DNA of 64,000 nt from Monarcha castaneiventris obscurior (lineage: Eukaryota; Chordata; Aves; Passeriformes; Monarchidae), in the NCBI GenBank assembly GCA_026261815.1, contig JAMPIT010000484.1, positions 8,654,501 to 8,718,500 on the forward strand, given 5' to 3'. The translations under genes were made by a program, and so were the position numbers. Numbering within the stretch: the stretch's first letter is position 1; each line of letters opens with the position of its first letter. The notes under the pieces are model-generated. The model had not been told where the DNA came from. It saw only the letters and a program-made list of their open reading frames with translations, and searched no databases. Below are positions 1 through 14,700 of this stretch, piece after piece.

Positions 1-3000
1 GTGACTACTACTGTAGCTGCCTGTCAGAGTTAAATTACAGCCTGTGAGATCTTTAGTTATTCCTGTTCATAGTCTATTTTTGAGAGTCAGTTGCCGTAGA
101 AGAAAAGATACCATTTTGATAGCTTGCTTAATTTGTGTACCTATATCCTGCCTGACAGAATGATTTCCCTGCCTTTATAAATGGAAGCATGTTTCTCTCA
201 ATTGGCATTCAGTCCTCTGGCTGCATGAGCATCCGTCTGTCCAAAATCTTTAGAGAAACAGTTCACAGAGAGCAGTTAACTGTGATCTCTCTCAAAAAAA
301 TTAGTCCCTGTTTTTCCTCTGACAAATGAAGACATTGTTTCAACAATATTTTCTTTCTCCAGTGACAGTGCTAAATATTTATAACCTGTGCCTCCTAGAA
401 ATGCTGGTCTCCTCATGAATAAACACTAGGCTAACAACAAGCAGCTTCCAAGAAGAATGCAGGGTGTAGCTGACCTATTCACACTCTTTCCCCTCTGCAA
501 TACCTGGTTCCCCATGACAGCCATTTAAAATCAACACTGATCCTGATACCTGACCCAAGTTTTTTGTGTTTGCCAGAGAACATACTTAAGTAGGCCCATC
601 TTGGCAGTATGCAACAAACAAGGCCAAGCCTTGCATTGCGAAATGTTACAATCCAAGCCACATATTAAAAATGCACTAATAAAATGTACATGTTGTCTGT
701 AAGCCTTGGTAAACACATCCCACCTCTGCCAGCTCCCAATTCAGTGTGTGAGCAAGTACTGGTGTGGCATCCTTCTTTCCTCCCAGTCTTTGTGGGTTGG
801 TTTCTTCAGCACTGAAGCTCTAATTTGAAGGGAAAGACACCCCTCTAACCACCATGGCCTGAGCGCATCGCTGTCTTAGTGAACATGGGTTCAAACCCCC
901 TGCACTCTCAGCTTTTCAGGTGTTTTTCACTGCTCAGGTTTTTATTCTTCTGCAGTTTACCCATGCTCTGGGTAGCAGGTGCATCAGCTCTGCTTCTGTC
1001 CAAGGTCCCTGTCTTTCCTAGGACTTCACCTACAGCAAGGCCATTTGCAAAGATGTCAAAATAATCACACAATTACATGTATAAGGTTCCTTTGTTGCAA
1101 AGGGTGTCAGAAAGGCAGACACTTTACAGCAGGGAAAGAGCTTTGTGTTCTAACTGCTGCAAAGTAGGACTCCAGCAATAATGAAACTAAAGAGATTTTC
1201 TCTTAAAGGTATATGAGCTGATGTAGAGAGTTTTTCCTTACATTGAGGGACTGGTTCAGCAACTGGATAAAGCTACAGCACTGCTCCCAAAAGGTGTAGT
1301 TCCATACTTTCTACTCATATGGCTATTCAGCATTATTCCCCATTTTAGGACTGTTTTCCCTTTTGTTTATGAACTGTAGTTGTTGTCATATTTATATAAT
1401 CTCCTCTTTCCCCTTTCGTTCTCAAACCTCCAGTCATTCTGTGCCTGTTATAAGCCTTCATGAAGTTCCCAGCTTATGTTTCTGCTGTTAACACGGCACT
1501 GCCCTCTTCTACTTGGCAGAGCTTTTCAATTCTCAATCCCAGTTCCCTCTGGAAGAGCCAAGCAGCCTGCAGCAAGCTTTCCTTCAGCCTTAGCCCTCTT
1601 ACTATCACACACAACTCACATTTGAAATTAGTCCATCAATATTTAACTTCCATCATTGCATCTGGTATGGAAAATGAACACTCCCATCCCTTGTTTGCTT
1701 GCTCCCACTGAGCACTGCTGAAAATGATGCCTATGATATTGGGGAACAAGCACGGTAAATAAAGTCCTACATAGCTTCTCCTAGAAAATAACACAAAAAT
1801 TTCCCATCTTTTCTGCACGTGCAATTACAATTCCTCCGCATGACTCCAGAGAAGCATGTCGTTTCTGCTGCCTAAGACATTTCTACACTATTTCTTTCAT
1901 AGATGAACTAAACTATGAGTGAGCCAACCCCTCCTAAAAATTTCCCAGCAAACTGCATTTACAGAAGTTAGGTAACCCACTGAATGACATGAAGAGTCCA
2001 AAGTCTGTGGAAGCCCCCTTGTACCAAGCCCACAGCAGCTGCTCAATTCATTTAAGTTCAATTGAGTTCCATTTCTCAGTAATTCAGTATCATCTTCCAG
2101 ATGGAAAACAAACTTAACAATTAATATTTAAATAATTGCTTTATTTGATTCCAAGAACACTGACTGAAAAAAACAAAAAACAAACCTCTTTTCTCCAGAC
2201 AGAAAATTTTATCAGCAGTTGCCTACTTTGCCAAAATCCCATCTGCACGATATTATTTGATTCTGAGTAAAGAGGATTCCAGAAGCATCATTCCTAATAG
2301 CGTTTAGATCTCAGATAAATATGTTTATTTATTTATTTTCTTAAAGATTAGCTTTTAAATCCTCACAGTTGCATGACTTTCCAGAAGCCTAGTAGGATTT
2401 TTATTTTATTTGAAAGTCTATCACCACCTGTCAGTGCAGCATCAAGAAAACACTGGAATGTGCCATTAGTTCAGAGCTTGGGTAGGGCAGATGAGCTTTT
2501 TAAGTAGCTGTACTGTATTAATGCCTTGTTAGAGGCTCTTATATGTCTCCTGATAATAGGAATAACGTCTGGAGCAACAGCAATTTATCCATACATCTAG
2601 CTCACACTGCTTGTCACAGATAGTAATGGTTGATAACCCTCTTAGGCTGCTTTTCATCTTCTGTGGAAGCACTCTCACTCTAGAATACATTATTTTAACC
2701 TGTCAGCATATAAGCAGGACAATTACTTACACCAATGTAGGCCGAAAGTGTTGATAACTGAAGTTAAATCCAGCACTGTCACTCTAATGTTTTCCTGTTA
2801 AATCAAGCCCAATGAGGCAGCATGTCTTCTCAAATGAAAACATTTGTCAAACTCACTAATTCAAAATCGACCTAGAGCAGGCCTCTTGATTTGCACTGGT
2901 TGCTGACAAGACCAGAAAAGCAGCAATGGAAACAGTGAACTGATTATTGGGGCAAAGAAAGAAAACTGTCATGCCAGAAGAATGAAGCTGGTTTGTCCCT

Positions 3001-5520
3001 GTGAAGGGAAAACTCAGCAGACTCCAAGAACAACAGCAGCAGCCCCACCATTGCACTCAGATTTTGTAAGACTTGCACAAAATCCAGGCCTGTTCCTGCA
3101 CTCCTGAGTGCAGTGTCATGTCCACAAAAACTGCTATAGCTCCTCTGCATCCTTCTCCAGCCTGTTTCCCACCAGTACACACAGCTGCATTAACAGCAAC
3201 ATCACTTTGCTCAACAGACCACCAGCTGTAAAGCTCCAGCCCATGCACTGCATGCAGCTCACCTGTTCTTGCTGACCTATTTCTATGAAGCAGAAAGGCA
3301 AAAGATGTCAACACCATTTCTTCCCTCACTTTCCACCCTTCCTACAGTGCCTCTGCCTTGTTAACCCATGGGCACATAATTTCCTGCTAAGAAGAGCCCG
3401 TGGTGATTCTCTCTAACCTTTCTGCTTTCTCCTTCAGGGACTGCCTCAGTGCTCTCTCTCAGATTTGACCTTATCTTCCTCCTCCCCTTATCCAAACCAA
3501 ACACAAACTCCCCTGAAATCACCGTCTCTGAAGTCTCTGCTGACCAGACTTGGGGATTTGTTCTCCATCTGCAACTTCCTGAAGCATTCTGCTGCTCTGA
3601 TGCTATTGCCTGCACTTGCCTTCTACACAGATATTCTACTTTCCTATTTAGCCATTAGCCCCTGATATAGCTCTGGCCAGTCTGTGTTGAGACCTTGTCA
3701 CTTCATCCTTCCTGACACTTTGTAAAAAGTCCTAAAAGAAATGTAGATCCAATTGCCTCATATCTGCCACATCCCACCTGCTAAAAACAATTCCTGGGCT
3801 TGTGTGGTGTTCTGCAACACCAGCATTCCACAGAGGAGAAAAGCAACACACTGTTACCAAACCTAAAAGGATCATGAATACAGTTTGAGCAAAAACATGA
3901 TGCCATGTATGGTTTTGTATGAAATCATCACAAGATATAATCCATATAGGCTAAAATTTTATGCAGAAATTCAGAGGAAGAAAAGGGGTGAGTTTCTTTG
4001 ACTCTCCAGGGTGGAGCACTGCAAACCAGCAGGATTGCTCACAATCCAGACCTAGGACCAAGTTGAATTTGCTTTACCTTCTATGCTATGCCTAATTTTA
4101 CATTAAAATAGCCTGAAATCTGGAAATGTAAACAACCCAGCTGCAAGTAAATTAACATCTTTGATTAAGCTCCTCTTTTACATTGTTGCCATAACACTTG
4201 GCCCAGTTTTCATTTCCCTGCAATTCTGTGAAGAGAAATATTTGCTTATCGTGATCTGATAACTAGTATGAAGACTTTGAATTTAAAAGAATCTGTGCAC
4301 TTCCTGACTGTGATCCTTCAAGTTTTTTAATGCTCATCAATTATGAAAATTTATATGAAATTATATACCTTTCATTGTTTCCTTTAGTTTAAAGCCTTTG
4401 TAATTTCTTCCTAACTCTTTTATTTTAGATTGGCAACCAGGCTTTGTAAAACACTCACCATACCCTTCAATCTAAGGTTCAGGTGGTAGTACATCCTTTT
4501 ATAATAGTTTGGGCAGGTAATTATAGCAATAACCATATGTACAGCTTATTGCTTGCACCTCTGGATAAGGCCTTTAACTCATGTTTTTCAGTAAGACTGT
4601 TTGAAAAACAAGAGTGGAAACTAATGACCATATAATTTCTGTATGAAAACAACTGGAAACAGGAGATCCCAAATAACCATCTCTCAAGGCAGAAGGACTA
4701 GGGTTCAGCACAAAAGGGAATGCAATGCTGGTTGGGTCCCATTCAATGTTAATATTATCAGTACCCCTCCACTGATGAGATTAATGAAAAAGATATGATT
4801 TAATATGCCATGCTCCATTTAAAGTCCCAGGTTTATTAGATATAGAGGCTAGCAACATAAATGTTTAAAATGCAATCAGTAAAGTTATAGATGGTTTCAT
4901 TGAATATTTCACCTGCAAAAGCCCGTGCCACAGAAAATGAGGAAATCTGTAGGAGTTTTACATACAGTGCAACTTCTTACTGCAAAGTAAGCCAAACACT
5001 TGCCAACATGTTAATATATCCCTCCAGCTTCTCTTTTCACTGTTTATTCTCTTCTTAAGCTTATTTTTGTGTCATTTCTCTTCCTTTTCTAGTTTGTAAA
5101 CACAGTTCCAAGGTCTTATTTTTTTCAAAGTCATCATTGACTTCTCTATGACTGGTTCTTTAAAAGGCCAAAGTCCTTATTCATCACCTTGTTACTCTCT
5201 TAATATCTACAGCTGGTTCTTTCATACTTTTGTTTATTTATTTTACTAAGGACTAAACCCAAAAGTATCAGTTTGACAAGGGACAGAATGTATTTCCCAC
5301 CGTGGCATTCTTCCACTCCTTTGGGTGCCTCTAAAGGTCTCTGTGATCTGTTTGAAATTACAGACAGCAGTTCAGCAACCATGGAAATAATCCCCATACA
5401 GCCTTTGCAAACCTCCCATCTCCTGAATTGCAGGCTGTGGGCCCACTGAGAGAAATAAATAACCTATGGGCCTGTCAAAAAACTCACCAACTAACATCAC
5501 TGTCACTGTACTGGATAAAT

Positions 5521-5560
5521 ATAAGTTTATTATTTATTTAGTTTATTATTATTTATTCAG
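5521..5560. repeat. Low-complexity TTATT-rich tract
   Basis: A run of TTTATTATTTATT-type units, almost pure A and T. It is an ordinary low-complexity tract with no sign of function. Confidence 0.7.
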
Positions 5561-6262
5561 CACATTGTTTCTTAAACTAGAAGAATCCAGTTATTTCCAT
5601 TTAGTTCACACTGTCACGGGATAATTTTAAAGTCACATTTTCTTCTTCATTTTCGCTTTTTAGTATTATGATAGAACCAGAGGTATTCCTTTATTTGAAA
5701 ACATTGCTAAGATCCAACAGAGAGAGGTCTTAGACCTAAGCAGTACTGAATATTGTGCTGAAGGTCAGAAGTCTTGCAATCTTACTTGGGTGTGTCACAT
5801 GCAGTGCATTGAAGAACTCAGGGCTGGTAATTGCAATAATACCTTGAACAAACAATCTCATTGTGACATGATGGGGGAGTGAAAGTAGTTAAAAATAGGG
5901 GAAATGCCAGTAAATGTCAAACGCAAAAGTGAGAAAGTTGGCACTTTCTCTAGACACTAGAAGCCAGGAATGACAAAATTAATAAGGGAAGAAAAAGGAC
6001 AACTGAAGAAATCAATGGTCAATAAAACTAAGGACAATAAAATGAAGTTTATAAACTATGTTGTAACAAAGAGTATCTAACCAACAGCTACTGGTCCGTT
6101 ACCACTATGGAAAAGATAACATTGTCGATAACACTGTAAGACAACCATGTTCAATAAACACTTCTGTTCTGTGTTTCAGCTAATGCCATTGATGGAGCCA
6201 TACAACAGATCAATGATGATTAAATACTGCATTTTCCAATAATAATTAAGATTAATTGTTAT

Positions 6263-6280
6263 TTTAATTAATTAATTAAG
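6263..6280. repeat. (TAAT)n simple repeat
   Basis: Four tandem AATT/TAAT units within a wider AT-rich stretch (6237-6290) that also contains TTAATT motifs. It is a short simple repeat. The same motif is a homeodomain core, but here low complexity explains it. Confidence 0.65.
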
Positions 6281-8431
6281 ATATTAAGCACCATCTCTTA
6301 CAATCATCATCTTTAATTAGCAATACAGAAAATTTATATCAAGGAGTTTAAAGCCTCTGGCTGAAGACTTCTTATGACCTTTTCCAGTTGATCTTGAACA
6401 TTGACAAAATTCCAGGCTCCAGTAAAATTACTCTTGACATAGTATTTAAAATATATAAGCAAAATTATTGAATTGTTTTTTGGTTTCAAAGCAAAAAACC
6501 AAGATTTACCAAAAAAAAAAGAAATAAAAAATAAACGTGCAATTTAGCTGACAAAGAATTTATGGAAAGTATTTTGAGCAAGCTCTAAGCAGAAGTTCAA
6601 GAACAGACACTTTTGCTTTGTGTTGCATAAGATTACAGAGGTATTTAATACAGATGATAGCTGTAACTAAATAAGAGTTCTCCTATCCCATTTGGCATTG
6701 TCATTCACAGCATTTTGGCAGAGAAAACAGAACAGTCCAAATCTACTGAAACAGACATTAAGCATGTGTCAAAGAGATGCAACCACTGACTGGAGAAACT
6801 CTTAGGAAAACCCAGCCAAGACAAACACTGCCCTGCCTGGACAGGTCACATTCTCTCATTCTTACCACCTCCACACCCAGCACTCCCCCACAAAGACAAC
6901 AAAAGCTGGGGGTCACATTAAAGGAAATAATTTGATAACCAGTTCAATGCGGTTAAAATAGAGCAGGGCCAAGAAAACATTCTGTGAGCAACACTGAATT
7001 TATGGACAGGGGCACTGGCAAAGCAAAAACAGAGGCTTAGCTGTAGGACTTTGTGGATCAATGTACAAATTGTTATACTCATTGTTCAGTAGAACAATTA
7101 CTAAAATCCATTTGCCGGTAAATGTGCCTTGCCTTGTAAATCATTGGGTCATTAACCTTAACAATGTCGGTGTGTTGTCACTATCCAATTCAATTAAATT
7201 ACTGACAAAGGTAATACCTAAAAGCACATTTCAGACAAAGAGATCTGCTATTATATCATTATCTGTGATGACACTTAGCTGTATCTTAATTTTGTACCTG
7301 TAATTTGAATACATCCTAAAACTTCAGTTAGGTACTCCAAAGGCCAGGTGGAGAGATGCACAAACATCCTGAACAGAACAAATGAGTATGGAAAGGTTAG
7401 AAAAAGAGGAAAAGGGGAAGAGAGAGGGAGAAAATGGGAAATTACACCAGTCACCTCCATGGGGTCATGTGTGCATTTTTATTTGCCATATTTCAATGTT
7501 CCGTGAGGTCAGAAGACGGGGACGCAGGATCTTCTCCTGCCCATCAATTATTAAATCTGGAAATATGCCTTAGCAAATGTCCAGTGATGCAGTTTCTAAA
7601 AATGGGCACTCTCTCCACCATGCCAGAGTGAGTAATACAGCAGCACATGGAAAGGATGAACAAAGAAAGTCTCTCATGACCTTCCCGGGCCAGTGCAGTG
7701 AAGCACGAGCCCAGCAGTCTGTTTAACTTGGAGGGGAAAAAACAGTCACTCATTTCCAGTTTCACTTGAAAAAACAAGTGTATATGCAATTCATGAGGGC
7801 TGGTGAGCTGCTTTCATCACCTTAAAGAGTCTCATTTAGATGTCTGCATGTGCTTGCATGCATTTATTCTCATATTTCAGGCAGAGTCTCAGCTCACACT
7901 TCAGGGCAGTAAAATATTTTTTTTAATCTCCCTTGGTTTCCCTCCAGTTTCCTCCTTGCCCCTAAAAAACCACAAGAGTTATGATAGAAGGCACAAGCAG
8001 GCAGGCTTAGTGAAGTGGCTTATTGCTATTGTTTATATGACTCTTGCTTTTCCATGGCCTGAGACCTCACCATGTGAGGTGCACGAGAAGAAAGGATGGC
8101 CTACGCCATCAGAGAGATGCCAGAGGGCTGTGGGCAGATGGCTGGAGAGTATGTGGAAGCCACAAGACCATTTTTGCCAGTTCATCATGCAATAAACAGC
8201 CTTGCTCCTGACAGATGTTCTGTAAACCAGAGGGCAAACAAGTTTGCCTTACTCTGGGGTCTCTGGTCAAGGCACTGGACTGGAGAACTCACTCCCATTT
8301 TTTAAACCTCAGCAGTCCTGTAGAGTGCCCTTGTAGGAGTCTTGCAGGGGTACATCTGCTAAGGAGGAATTATTTGCCTTGAATATGTAATTTCTAGATA
8401 TCCCAGATTCTGAAGGGCTTCCTCAGGGTAG

Positions 8432-8456
8432 GAAGCCTTGTGAAGCCTTGTGAAGC
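8432..8456. repeat. 10-bp tandem repeat, 2.5 copies
   Basis: The unit GAAGCCTTGT occurs twice exactly, followed by a partial GAAGC. It is a short local duplication, probably replication slippage. Confidence 0.85.
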
Positions 8457-11400
8457 AACAATAGAGCATCACCACATTAAACAACAAGCTCAGCCAGGAG
8501 CAGCAGCCACTGGCTTTAGAAGAACTGCTGAATCTGAGGCACTTAGGAAAACTGTGCTCCTGTTTTAGAAGTTTGAGTTAGGTCGTATTTTGTCACTCTT
8601 TTGGAAGAATACACAATTTCAGGCTGAATCAAGAGCTTTATGCACCCCAGATGCACAGGGAGCCCTCAGTGCTGTGCAGAAATGGCACACAACGCCACCT
8701 GTGTTCTTCACATTTTACAGAAGAAAGTATCTCAGCCCTCAAAGGTGGAGGGAGGAACACATTTAAATAAAGCAGAAAAAACCCAACTTCACACTTTATA
8801 TAAGGGAAAATTTTGATGAAATAGATGCATTTTACTTTCAGTACAAGTTTTATCTTAAATGGAAAAATGAAAATGATTCTATCAAATATTTTCTGAAAAG
8901 TTATTTAGTCTACAAAGAAAACAGAACAGAACTGGAAATGAACTGATCTAAATCACCTGCAAAACTTCTATTTTTATGGGAGACACAATGACAGGAATGG
9001 GCTTTAAGGATAACAGCACACACAAAAGGTAGAGTGCTGCTTTGTTAATGGATTTACACTGTGGATCCTGAGCCAAATGGATGCAATTTTATGTGAACTG
9101 CACACACAAAAAATTCCCTCAATAAACATATGGAACACAAGGCTTCTCTTCTCCTTACTTTAACTAGGCAGCAGGGAAACATTATGACCAAAGAGTAGAT
9201 ATCAGTGCTAGAAGACTTATAAGGCTGCTTAAAAGGGAGCTCAAAATAAAATAGAAGGCAGACAAAATAATTGCTTGAGCAACATAAGTGATTATTGTTT
9301 TCCTTATAGGTTTTTCTCTTCTTTCAGGACACACAAACCTGGGCACACATACACATTTTTGAAATTGTATTTTGCTTTTAACAGCAGAAGAATCTCCTGG
9401 ATGTATGAAGAGAATAATGCATCCTATATAGTCTGTTATGAGAGCTTGAGGGCTTTGAGGAGGAAAATATATTTATAACAAAGGAGTATCTGAATAAGGA
9501 GGCACAAAGCAAGGCTTAAATAATGCTTTGTACTTTCTAGTGATTTTTTTCAGGTAACATATAATTAACTAGAAACCACTGATATTAACAACATTGGACT
9601 TGTATTACTTTCCTTGCTTTGGAAGCTGGATTTGGCAGGACACTTAAGAGCTGAGAAGAAAGCTCCTGTTCATAAACTATTAGAGGAAAATCCACATCCC
9701 ATTTGCAGTTAACTATCCTCATCAGATCATCTTTTAGTAGTCCCAGCTTGCATCCCTGCTGGCAGTGACTATTTGTTTTTAATAGAGCATCTCTTTTTAA
9801 AACTTACCTGACACTAAGATGCTCATTATGTTTGAAATTATAGGGAAAAAGGACAGCAGTTCTGGACCCAAAAAATACTGGCTGTCACTGCCCTCCTGTT
9901 CCCCAGTGTCAGGTCTCGTAAGGATGATTGCAGTGCAATCTTTAAAACTGTTGTCTTCATCCCTCAAGCCTTGCAAGAAAGGATCTCAACAACACCCTAA
10001 AGCTTGCTAAGAGACAATAACTCATTCAAAGACAACTGCAGCAGCTTCCAGGGACAGATTTTCCTCACAAAAGTTACACAGATACTCCAAGTACTTTATT
10101 GCTGTTTGAAAAAAAAAATTCTTTTAGCTGCTGCAGTTTCCAAACCCTGCTTTTAGAATTCTCTGCAGAATCAGTATTTTACTGCAAAACTCTTTGCTCT
10201 TTCCCAGCTCTGAGCTGCAGCTTAAAATTATAGTATCTCACAGGTCTGCCTGAAATGGCCTTGGGTTTGTTCCTTCCAGTCTGATGGCAAATGTGTTAAA
10301 ATGTGCAAGACTTTCCAGTAGGGAATGTGAAGGGTGGTACAAGTATGTAAAATCCAATGTCCTCAAGATGATAAACTATCCAGACATGTAACAACCTCAT
10401 GATCCTGAAGAACAAACCTCATGGTTGCCTGTTTTCAAATCCTTTAATTATTTAGAAGGCATTTTGACTCACCAAGTGCTAATGCTTAAGACCAACCAAT
10501 TGGAAGTTATTGATTATTGCTGAGTTCTCCAGACTGCCAGTAGTTCTGACACACGTGTGCCACCGAGCACGGCAGGAATACCAACACACATAATCTGCTG
10601 TGCTTATTCAGAGCGCATTAATTGCAACAGACCACACAGACCTCACATACTTCATCATCCTGATAAGTTCTTATCACATGAATCATCTTATGGATTAGCT
10701 TTCACTGCTTGTTCTGATCTTTGTTTCCCACAGAGGCACAGCCACACTCTGCCATTCACTCACCAGCAGATTCCACGTCCCATTCCCCATCTTTCTTGAC
10801 GGTTTGCAGAGTGATCAGTGACTGCAATGATGCTGAAATCACTTAACACCTGTCTCACTTTGCTTGTAATACCTGAGAAACTGTGCCACAACTTAGGAAA
10901 CTGGAATTCTCCAAAAATTCCAAAACAAGCCAGGCTTTCCTTTGTTCCATACTCCTGCTTCAGGAGCACAGAGAAACTAGAGAGAATTTTTAGTACACCT
11001 CAGCTTCTAAAAAAGCTTTAGAAAAAGGTCATACTTCACCAACCCACTGCTAGGCAAGTCTGCTAAATTTTTAATTGTGGATAACCAGAAAAACACCCTG
11101 AAAACAATACAGGAAATCCTAACACAACCTTCAAACATCAGTGCCTGGATAAGTTGATTTGCTACAGTGAGGTAAGCCTTGAGGTTACTAAAATGCATTA
11201 TCTTAGCTCAACCACAATTTCAGGGTGTTTCTGCAGGTCTTCTCTTACCAGAAAAATAGATTTTCTCAGCAACGTTTTTTTACTACAGAAAGATGAGCAG
11301 CAAATACTCCAAAATCCTATGTAAGGCGTAAGCACAGTGTGATCTGTGTGCAATTGTTGCAAAATAAATATTTTTCTCACCATTTTAATTCAAACTGGGT

Positions 11401-11730
11401 AAAGCTATTGTACAAAATATGTAATGCAAGCATACCCAAGCAATTAGCAATGTTGCTCCTTTTCTTAAATATATTTTAATTAAACACATGTCAACAGTTC
11501 AGCCTTATGCAGAGATGATTTGACAGTACTTCAGAATCATAATTGCACAGTTCAAGACAGTTCAGGGACCTTGTTATTGTTTGCAGTAATTTTTTTTCTT
11601 ATGCCTTTTGCACTAACAACCTCATAGCCAAATTACATTCTTTTTTTAATAAACATCAGCTCTAACTAGGCATGGATGTATCTTTATAAAGCCCTGCTCT
11701 CCATCACAAGTGAAAAAGGTAAGGTAATCC

Positions 11731-11790
11731 TGTTGATTACTTTATCCACATTTAGTAATTAGTTGATTACTAAATCCACTTTCCAGATTT
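11731..11790. repeat. 30-bp imperfect tandem duplication
   Basis: The segment starting TGTTGATTACTTTATCCAC at 11731 is repeated with a few changes from 11761 (AGTTGATTACTAAATCCAC), a period of 30 bp. The second copy decays after about 20 bases. It is a small old tandem duplication. Confidence 0.75.
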
Positions 11791-14700
11791 AGAAGCTCAG
11801 AAAGACCCCATGATTCTACGGATCCTGAAATCAAGATTGAATCCTTTAGTGTCAGCTGGCTCTCAGGCAGCTCTGTTCCCAAGGGATAGCAGTCTTTGTT
11901 CCAATACTTTAAATTCTTTAGCTACTTGAAGCTGGCAGGAACTCCAACCAAAAGCCACATTCCAGTGCTACCAGACATCAAATGAGAAATTACCATGGCA
12001 CTTTTCCTCAATGTGACTCTCAGGTACACAGGAGGACCAGGTCTGTGTGACTGTTAATGCAAGACTTCACACAGACCCATCAGCAGAACAACTGAAGACC
12101 ACAATCAAACACCATTCCCAGTGGAGCACACCAGCCAGTAGGATGTGCATATACCCAGCTGCTGCCTGGGAAGCTCGGACTCTGGAGAGCAGAAGGATGA
12201 ACAGGGAAGAGGCCAGAAAGCTCTACTCACATGCTGAGCTTTGCAGGCAGGACCTTCTCCTCTTCCTCTCTCCTGCTCATGTTCAGAAATCCCTACCCAT
12301 GGACTGGAGGCAGAAAGATGAGAAAGAAGAGACTGTCAACTCCATTCCTGTGCTTACTGGTTGCTAATTACAGGAGAATGCAAAGAAAAGACCATGCCCA
12401 AAGCTCTGTGTTTCCTGTATGTCACAGTATTATGAAATCTTTAACAATTATGAGACATCCAGCAGAGAAAGGAGTTAGTATATAACAGCATCCCCTTTTG
12501 TCCCAGGAACAAGAGGGTTAAATCATTCCAAGCACCTGGCAGCATTTTTTTCTGAGCAATGGTTCAACACAACTATTACAGAGTCTGGATACACAGGTAG
12601 CAGCAGTGCTCTGAGTGCTGCTGTATGGTGCCCATCACATTTGTCTCCTCCTGTGCTCAACTTTCTTGTGCTGATAAATGAACAGTTAGAAGCTCTTTGT
12701 TATATAAGTGTCAGCAGGGGCAAACAGAGTGGAAATTTGGTGGTCAGGTGTAGGTGGCCAAATACCCATAAAAAAAGATTAGGTAGCTGATAGGGAATGG
12801 GATTTACCAGTTGCATGAGGTGTCAGGTGTTGTGGAGAGGCATTGTTTTCACAAAAATGGCTTGAAATAAATTCATTTTGTTTCCCCCAGGCTTTTGTGC
12901 TCTCTGGAAAGGAACCCACTGATCTCCACAAGGTAGAGATGATCTTTGAAAATACTTGAATGCATGGCTGAACCCCCAGAACCTCTTCCACAGTGTTGCT
13001 GCATGCTGCCTTTGTGCCGAGATTGAAATCGTAGCAGTATGGCTTTCTCACAAGAAGTGAAATCAGCCATCACTGACTCAAATATCTTACCAACCTCCTC
13101 AGTTTCTGTGAAGGAGATTTATCAAGTATTTGTAATTATAAGTTGCCTGTGCTGCCACTCGCTTCAGAGGACAGTGGAGTCAAACGCCTGCACTCAATGT
13201 CACAAGTCTCCAATGAATTGCAAGAAACTTCAAGCACTTTCTGTGCAGACGTCCAGGCAGGATAAATTACAACTGTTCTCTCCACTCAGTGAAGCTGTGC
13301 TGATTTACATCATGGGAAGATCTGCTCCCTTGTGTGGGACAAGTTTAGAGGGGAAAATAGATTGTCTTGCTTGTTCCTTATCTTTGTCTTGAGTCTTCAG
13401 TTAAAAATATACTCCTTGATTATATCAAGATGAATTTTTTTAATTTGTTTGTGATTCTTTGGTCCTGCCCTGTCCTCTGCCATGGGTGTGGAATGATGGC
13501 AGACCCAGCTGCTGCACTGCTGCAGTGAGGGAGCAGGTAGGAAGTTGCTGAGTGCTTCTGTGTATTGTGGCTTTGCTAAATACTTATTTTTCAGTATAAC
13601 AGGACACATCCTCACCTGTCTGGGGTTCAGACCCAGAGCCAGGATAGCCTGGTGGGACAGCACTTCTTGATCAATGGGTCACATTTCTCCTTTACATGAC
13701 ATCTAATTCCTTACTATGACTTGTGACTGCTTGAAATCCAATATAAAAAGAATGCATGTGCATAAACATGAGCGCTCTAATAAGAATCTCAGTAACATCA
13801 GGTACCAACTCCTCACCATGAGGAGAGCTGGTAACTACTTAAAAGTGTGAATGAACAGATGTGAGGAATAAAAAAAGTTCCTATTTGGCTGCAGTGTGAT
13901 GTGAAAATTCTGCTGAGCTGCCACTGACAAAGCTGAAGGTCTGGTCCTACAGCAAGCCCTTATTCCATGATGAACATATTTTAGCTGCTCTTTGTCACTG
14001 TTTATATTTCAGTGATTTTTAAAGATCATTGAAGTGTGACTTTTACATTCAAGTGGCTGGTTTGGAAGCAGAGGACAGGGCACAGATTTTGATGCATGCC
14101 TTATGAGCTTGGGCATCAATTCTGCATAGCAGAAACCTGATCTGGTGCAGCTTCATCACTTATTATAATTAGCAATCTGTGCCCTGTTTGTACATACTAA
14201 GAATCACATTTCACAGTAAAATGCAAACTTAACCCATCTTAGAGTCCACACAGGGATTTTATACCAGTTTTAATTAAATCAGTCTCCAGAACAATTTGAC
14301 TACTTTCCTTTTGTAGGCATGACCCAGAAGCAAACGGATTATAAAATTTCTCACTCTCATTTATTATCGATTTTATGTTAACAATTGTTCTTCAAGTCTT
14401 AACTTCTGGAATCATGTTATTGTCTAGGAAATTCAACTTACATCTTTATTTAATCCTGTGTTTCAAAGGATGACGTGAAAAGATATCCTTGTGTCCCATA
14501 ACTACTTAAAAATTTGCATCCAAATTATCCAATGTGCATTTTTCTTCCTTTCAAATAGTATTTACATGCCAGCCCCATGCTGTTCAGGAGCTGTACCCCA
14601 GATCTTTGAACCCATGAGTAAACAGAATGAAACTAGAACAAAAGGACTTCAGAGACACTTAACTGAGGCAGCTGATTGAGCTGTTAGCTCTATAATCTTC

